A stretch of 64,000 nucleotides of DNA, from the NCBI RefSeq assembly GCF_000972845.2, contig NC_040016.1, forward strand, positions 8,080,701 through 8,144,700, in the 5' to 3' direction. Below the pieces are notes generated by a model, which was not told the origin of the DNA, did not search any database, and was given only the letters and a program-made list of their open reading frames with translations. Of the stretch, positions 1 to 28,016 are shown in pieces (position 1 is the stretch's first letter; every line of letters starts with the position of its first letter). A program made the translations under genes and the position numbers. This DNA is from Larimichthys crocea. Lineage: Eukaryota; Chordata; Actinopteri; Sciaenidae.

Positions 1-896
1 TCCATTTCTAGTATATCTTAGATCTTATTTTATTTCTTATTTCTGAGGATTTGCTCATCCACAGATCATAAATGTCTATCTCATCATATCTTATCTATAT
101 AAATAAAACTGACCGGCCTCTAGTGAATCTGTGTAAAATCTTTGGGGACTGATTTAGATTTATTACTTGTACACTAAAGGAGAATAAATGTGGAAATAAT
201 TCAGAATAAAGTTTTTTTTATTTATTTATTATCTGTAGAGAATGGCCACGTGTTTAAATATTCTGATTTTAAATGCCACATTCTTTTATCAACAGTCTAG
301 AAAACCCAACATACACCAGTGCAAGACTGAGATGTCGACACTGCTCATTGATCAACAAAACCTCATTTTTAGTCAACATGTGCTGTTTTCCTCTTTTTTC
401 TTCCTCATTTACCATGCCTAGTTTTGTATGTCTGTGTGCAAACCAAATAGAGTTAGTACAAACAACATGTGACCTGTTCACCAGGTTACCGTATGTGGAA
501 ACATGTATGGGAGTGTCTGTCATTGGTGCAGAATTGTGACTCATTGTAATTTTTCTTTTTATCTTATGAGCCCAGCAGCACATCATCTGATTTCCTTAAA
601 TGGTCAATAAGATCTGATGCCACGCTGTTAGAGTCATGTAAAGACACGTCTGAAAGCAGTGGAACGCAAAAGAAGAGTTTTTTGCGGATGAACTATTACC
701 CTACCCTGCCCTACCCCACCCTGCCCTGACTACTAAGTCCTTTTACCTAAAACTCATTTATAATATCTTGTATAGGTATATTTTTCTTAAATTATATTGG
801 CTTATAAATATAAAGAACCTCAGTTTGACCACAAAAATACCTCCTATAGTGCCTAATTTTAAGGAAAGAGTTATACAAGTTCTGTTGTTTCTACAG
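1..896. other. Intron or upstream sequence of phtf1, no gene seen
   Basis: This stretch lies before the first recognisable phtf1 exon. It is AT-rich, with a short CCCTAC/CCCTGC-type tandem patch near 700-728. I see no exon with family similarity, so the first coding exon of phtf1, which should encode about 15 residues, probably lies outside the window to the left. Confidence 0.6.
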
Positions 897-8249
<7,353 letters not shown>

Positions 8250-9004
8250 TGTGAAAAAAACGGCAAACCACTAACAGTCGGACACTGAAGACCAACAACA
8301 AGTTCCCTTTGTCTGCTACAGACAGCCACTCATCTACAAAAAAAAAGTGCAAACCTACTGACATTTTAGTCATTGTCTGTGCCTTCCGACTGAGACTCTG
8401 TGTCTCTTGTGTCATCGACAAGCCTGAGATGCTCTGACAATCGCTCACACACCCATTACTGGCGCCTCGGCTGACGTGGCAACACAGTTTCCATCAGCCC
8501 ACTAACACAGTGCCTAACCTTTGACCCTTGAATGTTCCTCAGTATGTGGTTAAATATAGGGGTGAGTTGAGGTCTGACATCATTTCAGGCTTCTGCGGCA
8601 AAGTGAAAATGTAAATGAGTAAAAAGCAGACGATAATGTAGATAGTTTTAGTCTTAATCGCTGGTGGTTCTTAACGATTAACTGTAAAACAGGATATGTG
8701 CTGTGTAAAGCCAGTAAATAAAATGTTATCACATCAAAATGGAGATCGGTCGTTAAAAGTTCTTGAATGAGTTGTCATAGGACTCAACTTTGAACCTTTT
8801 GTACTATTTAAGGAGGAAGCTTTGTGATTGTAAGTGGGCTTTATTTATTTGGGGTTCTGTGTAAGCGCTTAAACTTGTAATGGTACCTGTAAGACATGAC
8901 TCTGACCACTGTCTGAATTTTGTATTGAGGACCATTGTTAAATAAAAAAAAAACTATGCAAAATGAGTTCTGCTTGAAGAAGATGTTTCATAGAGGTCAA
9001 TAAA
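8250..9004 (+). other. phtf1: phtf1 3' UTR with poly(A) signals
   Basis: Sequence after the phtf1 stop. AATAAA hexamers lie at 8717-8722, 8941-8946 and 8999-9004, so the transcript probably ends between about 8740 and 9030. No other gene is seen here. Confidence 0.6.
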
Positions 9005-9049
9005 TGTGTGTTTGTTTTTTAATCACCTATGGCATCTTGTGACATTCTC

Positions 9050-9359
9050 TGCAGAGCATTTGTTATTTGTTCACCTTGTGTTAGTGATACTGGGCTGTGC
9101 ATTGACGTAGATCTATTATCAACGTTACGGTAGAGGGGGGAAAAAAATATGACGTCGAGGCACACCTCCAGCTTGGAAGGACACCAGCCGGCCGAGGAGG
9201 CACCTCAGCACCAAGGACAGGCCGACCAGATAGGCTCCTCCGGCCGCAGCGGCGGGCGCAGACTCTCGGTCCGGCGCATCGTACCGACGGTGTGAGGAGG
9301 CGGCGGCGTCCGCAGAGGTGTTTCTGTCAGGCAGGGCTCATCGTTTGTCTATCGAACAG
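9050..9359 (+). promoter_or_regulatory. pfkfb2: pfkfb2 promoter region and 5' UTR exon
   Basis: A local GC- and CpG-rich block (about 9150-9320) contrasts with AT-rich flanks. It holds a CRE-like TGACGTCG at about 9151 and ends in a good splice donor (CAG|GTAAAT after 9359). The next exon begins at 9672 and carries the start codon. The transcription start is not defined; it is inferred to lie near 9130-9200. Confidence 0.6.
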
Positions 9360-9724
9360 GTAAATGATGAATTAATGTGATGCTGTTGTCTTATGATCTG
9401 GTGTCGCATGAACTCAGTCACCACGGTTAGAGAGGAAAGCACAGCTCGCCTTCCTGCGGCTTTGTAAATACAGTGCTTTCAGCCAAGCGGCTTTTTTCTT
9501 TTCTCCCTTTTAACAGATGATGTGGCAGCGCCTTCATCTTTATCCTTTGCTCCTCCGGTTTGCATCCTCGCTTGTTACCGGGGTTACAAGTCCATAACAT
9601 ATTTTTAGTAAAGCCACAGCTTTGTGTGTGAGAGAGAGATTTTAGATGCTACATGTGTGTCTCTGTTTCAGATCAGCTTGGATTCCTCCACCTCTCTGAC
9701 AGAGACAGCTGAGCTGAATTCAAC

Positions 9725-18990
<9,266 letters not shown>

Positions 18991-19849
18991 AGACGAAAAA
19001 GTGTCTCTCTACATCGCACAAAACAACTCTCCTGGAAATTAACAGCTTCTTCAGAAAAAGCTCAACCGTTATCTCAAACTCACGGGTTATCTTTACTCTG
19101 CATGCCGAGGCTTTGAACGGGAAGCCTTATCATTAGTATCATAAATACTTCTGCATGTGTGGCAAAAATCAATCATCAGTCAATCAATCAGTGTAAATTA
19201 CTGCAATGCCTTACTGAACTTTAAGCATATTGATAGACTTAGCTCCTCTGAATGTAATGAGAACAAGTTATGCATTAGTATGATAAACAGTTTTCACTAT
19301 CGCAGAGAGAGCATGTGATAAAGTAGATGCTGTAAAAATATTTTTATAACAGTCTGCAGTTCAGCCATCATCTGTCAAGTGTTATGTTATTGAGTTAGTT
19401 TAGATTATGTATGAATGTATGCTCTGAAGGAAATTAAAATACTGTACTGAGTTTATTTCCACTGTTTTGGAAGACTTGTATTTTTAGAAAAATACACCAC
19501 ATAGCTGAACATACTGTATACCAGCAGATAAAAAGTCACATACCTACTGTATTAAGCTGGTGTTATCTGTCACAATGAACACTAAATCCTAAATGATCGT
19601 CTGGTCACCCGTTATGTTCCCTCTTGCCTCTGTTTTCTAGGAACAAAAACTCAACATGTTGATTGTATGTTAGCTATTTCTTTACTTTTCAAACATCAAA
19701 CATCGCTTCATACACACATATCTTTAATGTTTAAGTCCTGACTTAGATCTGCCATTTTTGACACAGAAGTTTCATTGTAATGTTTGACTGTTGGTAAGTC
19801 ATTGCCCTGCTCAAAGTTGCCTACTTGTGCCTTCGTAGCAGACAATAAA
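18991..19849 (+). other. pfkfb2: pfkfb2 3' UTR with poly(A) signals
   Basis: Non-coding AT-rich sequence after the terminal exon. It has ATTAAA at 19433-19438 and AATAAA at 19844-19849. The distal signal is the likely end of the long transcript. Confidence 0.55.
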
Positions 19850-20940
19850 AGTGAATTTTGAATTTTTTTTTCATATGGATCTCTGCAGCACATGGCATCT
19901 TCCAAATGGAGTCATTCAAATCTGTTACAAGTTGTTTTATTAAATGTGAACTTAATTTAATTGTTCTTTGTTTAATGCAACGTTGTCTCAAAATTATGAA
20001 AGTACTGAATGAAATATAGAGAGCCTGTTTTGCCTGATAAATATAAGGCTTCGGTTGTCAGTAGGGAGATAAAACATAAAAAATAAAATAAAAATGTTAT
20101 CACAGTTTATGACTGGGGCCTATTGTAAAACCTGTGATCAGTGAAACCTGTGAAGTCTACTTTTTCAGACCCATTACTGAAAATGTAAATATCACAAGAT
20201 AATCTAATATTTGTTTGATACAGACAATGTGCATTTACTGTCCACATTCTAAGAAATTTCCATCGACTACAGCACTTACTACAACAAATTGAAACAAGTG
20301 ATTGCTTTGAGAGCACAGCAAAGGTCGGATGTTATAGCCATTAGCATAGTTCCAAATGTCAATGGGATTTTCAATGAGGTTTTCTGGCTTTCTTTTCACT
20401 TCTACTCTCTTGAATAATACCCAACATAAGGCCTATAGCCCTCTAAACATTTTCTAATTCACACTGAAGATAAACTGAATCACACATTTTTTTTGTACCT
20501 TTGTAAATGTCCAGCAACATCCCTTGCATTAGCCTATTAATTAATATGTAATTTCCAATTGGAAATAATAAGTCTTAGTCTTAGAGGAGCAACTTTGTCA
20601 AGGGTTGACATTAGTTTGCTGTTAAAACTATCTACAGTGAAATCACAAGAGGAGGATAGAATTTCTGTAAGAGTGCCTTGTAAAAGTTCAATAAAATGTG
20701 CATCCACTTCAGTGTTAAGCATGCAGAGTTTTTTTTTTAAACAGACCTGCGCCCTGGGCGGCCGCCCACATTGCCCAGAGAGCTATTGGCAGACAGGCTG
20801 TGGGTTATTGCAAGGTCTACAAAACATGCTCGCTTCAGTGTTCTTGTCTGGTAACACCGCAATAAAAGATTACCTTTATCCTCAGTTATCCTAATCTTTA
20901 TTGTTTTTATCTGATAAATGTTTGTTCATTACCTGACTCC
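19850..20940. other. Intergenic region pfkfb2-yod1
   Basis: It is AT-rich with no supported gene. It holds a LINE coding scrap (20537-20722) and a short GC-rich patch at about 20746-20790 with the 12-bp palindrome GGGCGGCCGCCC. Confidence 0.6.
20537..20722 (-). mobile_element. Fragment of non-LTR retrotransposon polyprotein (endonuclease/RT linker type)
   Basis: The minus-strand translation contains DSFNSKLMSTLDKVAPLRLR. This resembles the 'FN..L..TLD..APL+.R' linker between endonuclease and reverse transcriptase in fish LINE ORF2 proteins. It is only about 60 residues long, lacks catalytic motifs and has no neighbouring LINE sequence that I can recognise. It is a dead fragment. Confidence 0.5.
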
Positions 20941-20984
20941 AAATGTCCCAAAACGGCACCCTGGCAAAGTGAATTGAGAGAGAG

Positions 20985-21122
20985 AATATTAGAGAATTTA
21001 CGGTACACGGTGTTTTACGGGACAGGGAGCGTGATGGCGTCACATAGACGTAAAGTGACGTTGTACACATCGGTCCCTCACTGGATGCTCATTGTTTGAG
21101 GTAGGGCTGCAGTCAACAGCAG
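20985..21122 (+). promoter_or_regulatory. yod1: yod1 promoter and non-coding first exon
   Basis: It contains GGCGTCACA at about 21034 and GTGACGTTG at about 21054, two CRE/ATF-like half sites. A first exon ends in the splice donor AG|GTAAGA after 21122. The next exon begins at 22856, one base before the ATG. The transcription start is not defined. Confidence 0.55.
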
Positions 21123-22407
21123 GTAAGAAGACTAAATAACTTACTCGCTGTCGTTTCACCTAACATACCCCGTCGTGTGTGGATACGTGAGTTGACAGGT
21201 GACGGGATTTATCAAAAGTGTGACCGGAGGCGAAACGTTTGGACAAACTGTCCCGTTTAACGCCAAGTCAGTGGACAGGTTAGCATGCTACAGTTAGCAG
21301 ATGATACATGATATATCCAGCTAACATTTGTCAATGAGTCCGGACAAACACGTTTCGTTTCTATCACACATTTCTATAATATAAGGTCATTTGATCATCA
21401 GTCGAGTCGTGTTGGTGGAGTTTGTTTGCTTGTCGGTTTGAGGTTTCCGGCTGCTAGCTTCGCCCTCTGTGTGTTTGTGTAAAGTCCTTAACTGACAGAA
21501 CAAAGACAACAAAACAAAGCAGTGTGACTGTCATGTGTTTCACCACCACGCTGCTGCTCGTCAGCACTTTGATTGTCAGGCCCGATCCGTTTACAAAGCG
21601 GAGTGAGCATCCTGATCCTCACTGTGTGCAGCAACCAATTCAATTAGCCAGTTCAAGCTAATGTGGCTAACTTGGCTAAGGTTGAATAACCACGTCGAGA
21701 TGTGACTGGAGCAGATCTGCATCGATGAACTAAGGCTGGTTTACTTGACTTCACTTTGAAAAGGTTGTTAGTCAGACGCAGGAGTGATTTGAGTCATGTG
21801 TTAGACATTAGTTACTTTGAGGTCTGGTTGTTGTTTGTTTCTGGCGCAGTGAACGAGCCCTTTCATTGTAAGAAGCTGTTTGTTTAAAGCCTTTCACTGA
21901 AACAGGTCAGTCCGCACTTAAGGTAGATGTTTGAGTATCTATGGCAGTGTCAAATGATAGTCTAAAACTAAATCAAGTCACTAACAAACTATATGTACTG
22001 TGGAAACAGGGAATTAGAAAGTGTATTTGGAAAACCATAAAACAAAATCATCACACAGACTATCTGTATTTTGTGCTATTTTCAAATGCATGATTATTAC
22101 ATTTATGCAGTGTGTATCTGATTTGAAATGACATGTTTTTCTTTGAATTTAATCTAACTCTTTCTTTGACAGACCTTTTTATTCTTTTTTAATGTCCCAT
22201 TTTTAGAATAACAAGTCTAAGACCTGCATAAGTCACAAACAGTAAACTAGTACTAAAGTAAACTGCACCACAGATGACCCAATTCTCAAAATGTTATGTC
22301 AAATCAGTTAATGAGGAACCCGAAAGTGGGACATATTTACTGTTTACAAGATTACAGCCAGATATTAATACATTTCTATGATCTATTCCAGTTATTTTGG
22401 AGCCATT

Positions 22408-22486
22408 AAAGATCCAGTGTGTACGCTTTAGAGGGCTCTATGTATAGAATAAGTACAGAAATTAAATGTTATATGCATAAATGTTT
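22408..22486. mobile_element. GGTCCAGTGTGT MITE-like element, copy D (left end only)
   Basis: The terminus TTAAAGATCCAGTGTGTACG resembles copies A, B, C and E. Only about 80 bp is recognisable before a SINE begins, so this copy is truncated or interrupted by the SINE. Confidence 0.5.
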
Positions 22487-22650
22487 GGGGCGGCTGTGTT
22501 CCAAGAGGTAGAGCAAGGTTGTCTATTAATCAGATGATCGGTGGTTCGATCCCGGTGCGTCCAGTCTGCAAGCGTTTCTGAATAAGACACTGATCCCCAA
22601 ATTGTTCCCGTAACTCCTGTGTAACTGTAGTTTCTCCTTCATACTTGGAA
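22487..22650 (+). mobile_element. tRNA-derived SINE (SINE type 2)
   Basis: It begins GGGGCGGCTGTGTTCC, with a box A-like AGAGGTAGAGCAAGG and box B GGTTCGATCCC, then a body with CCAGTCTGCAAGCG and CCCCAAATTGTTCCCG. It resembles an abundant SINE family of spiny-rayed fishes. It lies in the yod1 5' intron. Confidence 0.7.
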
Positions 22651-22856
22651 CAAACTGCAACTACACCGTTAGATAAGACAAAAACCTAATGACAAAGTTT
22701 ACGTAATATTCTTCAGTAACTGAGTTGTCCAGGGGGTGTCGTCTTGAAAGACACTACAGTCTCTTCAAAACAAATGCTTCGGTGGAAGAGCAAAGTTCAT
22801 ACCAAATACTTGCCATGTCACTGATATGTTGTTGCAATGTTGTTGTTGCACGCAGG

Positions 22857-24045
22857 ATGTTGAGGCTTCGCTGTAAGACCAAAAACGGGAGCCACATAAT
22901 GCAGGGCTTGACTCATCAGTCCTGTGTACAAGAGCTGAAGAGTAAGGTGGAGGAGCTGACTGGCATCCCCTGTGACGTGCAGAAAATTATGGTTGGTTAT
23001 CCGCCCTCCAGCCTTGACCTTCGAAATGGAGACGCTCACCTCAAGGATTACCCCATCAAATCAGGTATGCTGTTCAAAATAGACATGATGCCAAATTCAC
23101 ACCATTTATTGAATATTTTATTATTTTGATTACATGTTCCATCTTTTTCCCCTCAAGATGTTGCTTTGAAAACTGACTTTTTTTTTTGTTATTTTGAAAA
23201 CTGACTTTTTTTTTGTAATTTCACTAAACTGACCATTTAACGTAACCCACATTAATACTTTTAATTTAACAACCGGATAGCTGACATGGATTAGATGAGA
23301 TATTTCTGAGTCTGACCAACAGAACTGTGGTGTATCATCTTCTGCAGGAGACACACTCATTGTTGAGGAGGAAAAAAACAAGCCAAAGCCTCAGGATCAT
23401 CCCACTGTGACTAAAGTACCACGCCTGGAAGCCTCACCTGTGCTGGCACGCCGTGTTGTCCCAGCTGATAACTCCTGCCTCTTCACCAGTGTGTATTATG
23501 TGGTGGAAGGTGGTGTATATGACCCCGCTTGCGCCCCAGAGATGCGAGGCCTCATTGCCCAGATTGTGTCAAGTGACCCTGCGGCTTACTCGGAAGCGGT
23601 GCTGGGAAAGACCAACGAGGAGTACTGCACTTGGATACGACGTGACGACACCTGGGGAGGCGCCATCGAGGTGTCTATCCTGTCTAAGTTTTACCAGTGC
23701 GAGATCTGCGTGGTAGACACTCAGACGGTCCGAGTGGATCGCTTTGGGGAGGACGCCGGCTACCACAAACGCGTGCTGCTCATTTACGACGGCATCCATT
23801 ATGACCCGCTGCAGAAAGAAACTCCTGGCTCTGACGTCCCGCCCCTGACTATCTTCTCCACTACAGATGATGTAATCCTGGCCCAGGCCCTCGAGCTGGC
23901 AGACGAGGCTCGTCGCAAGCGGCAGTTCACGGACGTTAACCGCTTTGCGTTGCGCTGCATGGTGTGCCAGACGGGCTTAGTGGGACAAAAGGAAGCTCGT
24001 GAGCATGCCAAGGAGACAGGCCACACCAATTTTGGCGAAGTGTGA
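22857..24045 (+). CDS. yod1: Ubiquitin thioesterase OTU1
   Basis: Deubiquitinase that works with the p97/VCP ATPase in ER-associated degradation. Exons 22857-23064 and 23348-24045 encode 301 residues, close to fish YOD1; human is longer at its N-terminus. An N-terminal UBX-like domain (1-80, [11 protein letters not shown]) binds p97 in this family. The OTU domain starts near residue 105 and shows catalytic Asp110 and Cys113 (PADNSC) and His220 (DGIHYDPL). A C-terminal C2H2 finger uses Cys273, Cys276, His289 and His295. The start was chosen because the acceptor GCACGCAG lies one base before the ATG. The frame is open further upstream, but that sequence is intronic. Its position beside pfkfb2 and sarg matches human 1q32. 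Confidence 0.97.
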
Positions 24046-25838
24046 GCGTTACGTTGTCGTTTTTTTTCTTTCTCTCTCGTCTCTCACAAATACAACCACC
24101 ATACCAACCCCGTGCCCCACGTCTGGCAACTGTTGGTCCATCTGTCAATCTGCTTGTGTGATCCTCTACCTCACATTGTCCAGCGACATCTATGGAGAAT
24201 CTGCAGACACTGTTCAGCCTCTAACCAGTTCAGTATTACTCTTTAAAACTGCTGTCAGTTCTCAAAGTCAGAAACGCTACTGCAGTGCTCCGATGTCATT
24301 AAACCATCATTTTAGTCTGTTAAGGATGGTTCAAATCTGTTTAACAGGGTCAAGGAAAATATGCAGACAGTTCTTAGGACTTGTTTTAATCTGTTTAGAG
24401 TACTCGATGGCTGGGTTGTACTGATGACACACCAAATAGTGGCTGATGTGTTGTCAGTTAGAAAATGCACAAAATTTGTCAACGCTTGCCTGTGACTAAA
24501 CTTGTATGGGATTGAAACAAAATCAGCGACCTGACTCTGGAAAAATGTTAAAACAACCTCTAAGAATGGTTTGCACTCTGATGTGACCCTATTCACTGTT
24601 GTCTTAAGCGCAGCACACACAGTTTGACTGTTAATCATCATGTTGGTTATGTAGCATGTTTGTTTTATTTTATGTCTCTTGTTGACGGAGGTCAGAAACT
24701 CTTCCAGTACTAAAAGCTGATCATTTTGTTCTTTTATTTTTTAGATCTAAATTGTTCAGCACAGTCGGGTTGCGTTAATGTTAAGCTGGATTCATTGTTA
24801 CGCAAATGTGCTGTTTTTGTGCCGTTTATTTGAGCAGTGGCTGATGAGATTTTGGGGAGTGAGTTGAGATTGAGGTTATGCATTTTGAAATATCATGTTG
24901 CAAATTGTGATCCAAAATTAGCTTAATGATGTATGTGAGATTTTTTCCTTCTTTTTTTTTTTTTTTTGATGTCGTAACACGGTTTCTGTGAGCTTATTTT
25001 AACGTAGACAAAAAAATGGTGCTGAAAACAACATTTTACAAAATCTGTAGCTCTTTTGTTTTTCTTCATGGGTACGACAGTTTTTCTGGAGTTGTTATTT
25101 TTTTTTTTTTTTTTTTTTTTTATTCTAGTGTGTAATTTTCAAATGTCATCATGCTGTAAGAACTAATATTTTTTTAAAATAACATTTTTGTTTGATATTA
25201 CTCTATATTTTGAGAAACACGTAAAGCCTGGTGAGATGTTGGAGCACTACAGAACACAAATCATGGTGAGAAGATGGCATATTGAAACCTGAGTGTAATG
25301 CTGTATGAGATCGCTTACTTAATGCATTTAATGTTCAGGTACAGTCCATACATTATGTGCTTTGCTAATCAGTATTAACTATTTATATTTGCAGTTTTTT
25401 CGGCTCACATTTGCAGCCCAAAGGTAACTCTAGTCAGGGTGTTTTGAAAAATTAGCAAAGATCCACTTTGGTTTAATATTTAATGCATGTTTAATGCCCC
25501 CGCCCCTAAAAACACTATTCTGTTTGACTGTATGTTTCGCACAAGTGGAGCATGTTCTCATGTTTTCAGCTAAAGTCAGGCATCTTCTCTTTGCTACTCA
25601 CCTCCTCTAAGGATGAAGCATGCACTTATGTTAAACCACAGCTCAAAGATATTAAATCGGGGGAGGGCATGAGGATATTTGTGGGATTATTCCTCGTAGC
25701 CCCGTTTTATTGTGGCCTCATGGTGCAGAACCAGTATTTCTACTTCACGTTTCTGTGATGGCGATATTGGCGATGAGTTGTTGCCAAAAAATTAGAGGGT
25801 GGGGGACTTGATCTGGGCTTTCTGGTGTTGGGAATAAA
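24046..25838 (+). other. yod1: yod1 3' UTR
   Basis: Long U-rich non-coding sequence after the stop, with T-tracts near 24951-24967 and 25098-25121. AATAAA at 25833-25838 is the likely cleavage signal. No other gene is seen. Confidence 0.55.
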
Positions 25839-27940
25839 AGCAAAGCAGGAAATGTCACATTGTTTCTTTGTTTTGAATGTGAATTATTATTATTATTTGT
25901 ATTTCTCATCTGTTATCTTTAGGTAGTTCATTTTAACAGTGAATATGGATTAATCGGCTTGCATAAAAGTGAAACTATGAAATAGCTTTGTTGTATTTTG
26001 TATTTACCAAGTTCTCATGACTCTTCAAGGACAATAACAATGAATGTTGCACACAAAGCACTACAGAATATCTGGATTTACTTGATTTTTTTCAGTGTTG
26101 TGTCACAATTAAAAGTTATAGCCTACATTGTGTGTACGAGTCGTTTTATATCAGTTATATACTCTTTCTCTTTTAGTCAACTCTTACATGTGCTTGGCCA
26201 TTTTATGTTTAATGTCATTGTTACTGTTCTGTTAAACCTTTCTAATTATTGTAACCGTGCCCACATTGTTTGTCTATTTCTAACTACTATTGACAATCCA
26301 AACCTAGTTGGCTAAACAACCCTGATCCTGTGCCATCCTAGTGGGATTACACTACCTACATGCTATTTTAAGGAACATCTTTCTTAACAGGATTTAAGCT
26401 GTTTTTACAAACTGAAACAAAGTACACTAGTACTACAAAAAGGCCAAATATATTATAGAATTTATTGCACAGGTGTAATTAATAAGTTTAATAATTACTG
26501 CATTTCATCCAGGTGTGCCAGTTTCAAGGCCCCCAGTGTACACACTGACACAGTCACGCCTGTGGGTTTTCTTTCATGATTAGTTTCCTAGAAAAAGGCC
26601 TGTCTTTCCAGCTGGCAACTTGGAAAAGTCTATTTTATATTTTTTATTTAATATGTGCTGACATATCAATCAAACCCTTGGCGTGAAGCATTCAGTCTGT
26701 GGTATAAATGATCGGTTGATTTAATATTTAGTTAATGAGCAGAACAATCAGTTTTGATAAACATTCAACATTACAGTAGATTCTGGGGAAGATTTGCCTT
26801 TCATTACTTTTTTATAGTGTTTTTCTTGAAATATTTTTTTGTGGTGTGGTGTAAATGTTTAGAATTGATTTTTCTTGTCTGACATGACAGTGACTCGAAT
26901 CTTTTTTTAAGGTTTGGACTGTTGATTGGACATAATACGTTTGAAGGTTTCACCTTCTGTGACAGTATTTCCCACTGTTTTTCTCCATTTTACAAACCAA
27001 AAAAAATGAATTGATCAAGAAAATAATGAAATTAAACCATAATGAAGTTACACATTTAGAATTGTTCCAACCTTATATAAAATATTTTAAAATGAACCCT
27101 CACAACTATACAAAACTGTGCTTTTACCATATAATAGTAAATACAGTATATTTCCTGCATAGAGTACCGGTACTTTAACCTTTGATACTTTAATGACATT
27201 TTATTTTTACTTTTAATAGAGTAGTTTTACAGTGTGGTATTTGTAGTTTTACTTGAATAAACAATCTGAATACTTGTTTCATCACTGACCATATTGATGT
27301 TTCTTAAAAGAACATGTAAGTGAACTGAAGTGCAGAGAATACCAGTGGTGTAATGTAACTATACTGTACTTTTTTTACTCCACTACATTTGTGTGATAGC
27401 TAGTTTACTTTTTAGAGATGGTACTCACAGGATAGCAACAATATATACCGTATATATATATTATTAGAATATAATGCATTGCTGTAGATTAAACTAACAT
27501 TTAAGTAGTTAAAATGAGCTCAATCTTGAACAAATAGGCTACAGTTGTAAAATGCAACATGCACATTAATACGAAATACTGACAACGACTGTTTTCCTAC
27601 GGATTGAGTAACAAAAACACGTTAAAACATGAATTTAATTTATGCTACTACTTACTCTGTTGTGGCAAAGATGAAAACAACAGTCCAACACCGGTTTCTA
27701 CGGTAACCAACTCAAGTAACGTTAAAATACCACTTATATTATTTGGTAGTTACCTCCTATAGAGTACTATGTACTTACATTAGTTACACGTTACATTTGG
27801 AGTAACGAGCCAGAGATACTGATTAGCAGATTAGTGCAGTTGTGGGTACCATGACGACGAGCGCTCGTGCGTATTAAGGAGAATGCTGCTCTCTGATTGG
27901 CTAAAAGCTTAGGGCACGAAGTCCTTCATGCAGGTATGAC
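25839..27940. other. Intergenic region yod1-sarg
   Basis: AT-rich sequence with no supported gene, RNA gene or recognisable repeat family. Short A and T runs only. It may include a longer alternative yod1 3' end. Confidence 0.5.
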
Positions 27941-28016
27941 AGACAGAGCCGCTTCACTCTTTACCGCGTCTTCACTCGAGATGGATGACTGACTAACGCA
28001 CCGGAGATTCAGACAG
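27840..28016 (+). promoter_or_regulatory. sarg: sarg promoter and non-coding first exon
   Basis: An inverted CCAAT box (TGATTGGCTAA at about 27893) precedes a first exon ending in the donor CAG|GTATGT after 28016. The exon contains a four-codon upstream ORF (ATG GAT GAC TGA at about 27981). The coding exon begins about 3.1 kb downstream, after the acceptor at 31160. Confidence 0.5.

Noticed and set aside
22487..22570. A tRNA gene
   Set aside because: Box B is good, but box A is degenerate and a SINE body follows.
22725..22856. In-frame upstream extension of yod1 (44 more residues)
   Set aside because: The acceptor at 22854-22855 shows this is intron. The extension has no resemblance to YOD1, and the protein from 22857 starts at the expected UBX-like domain.
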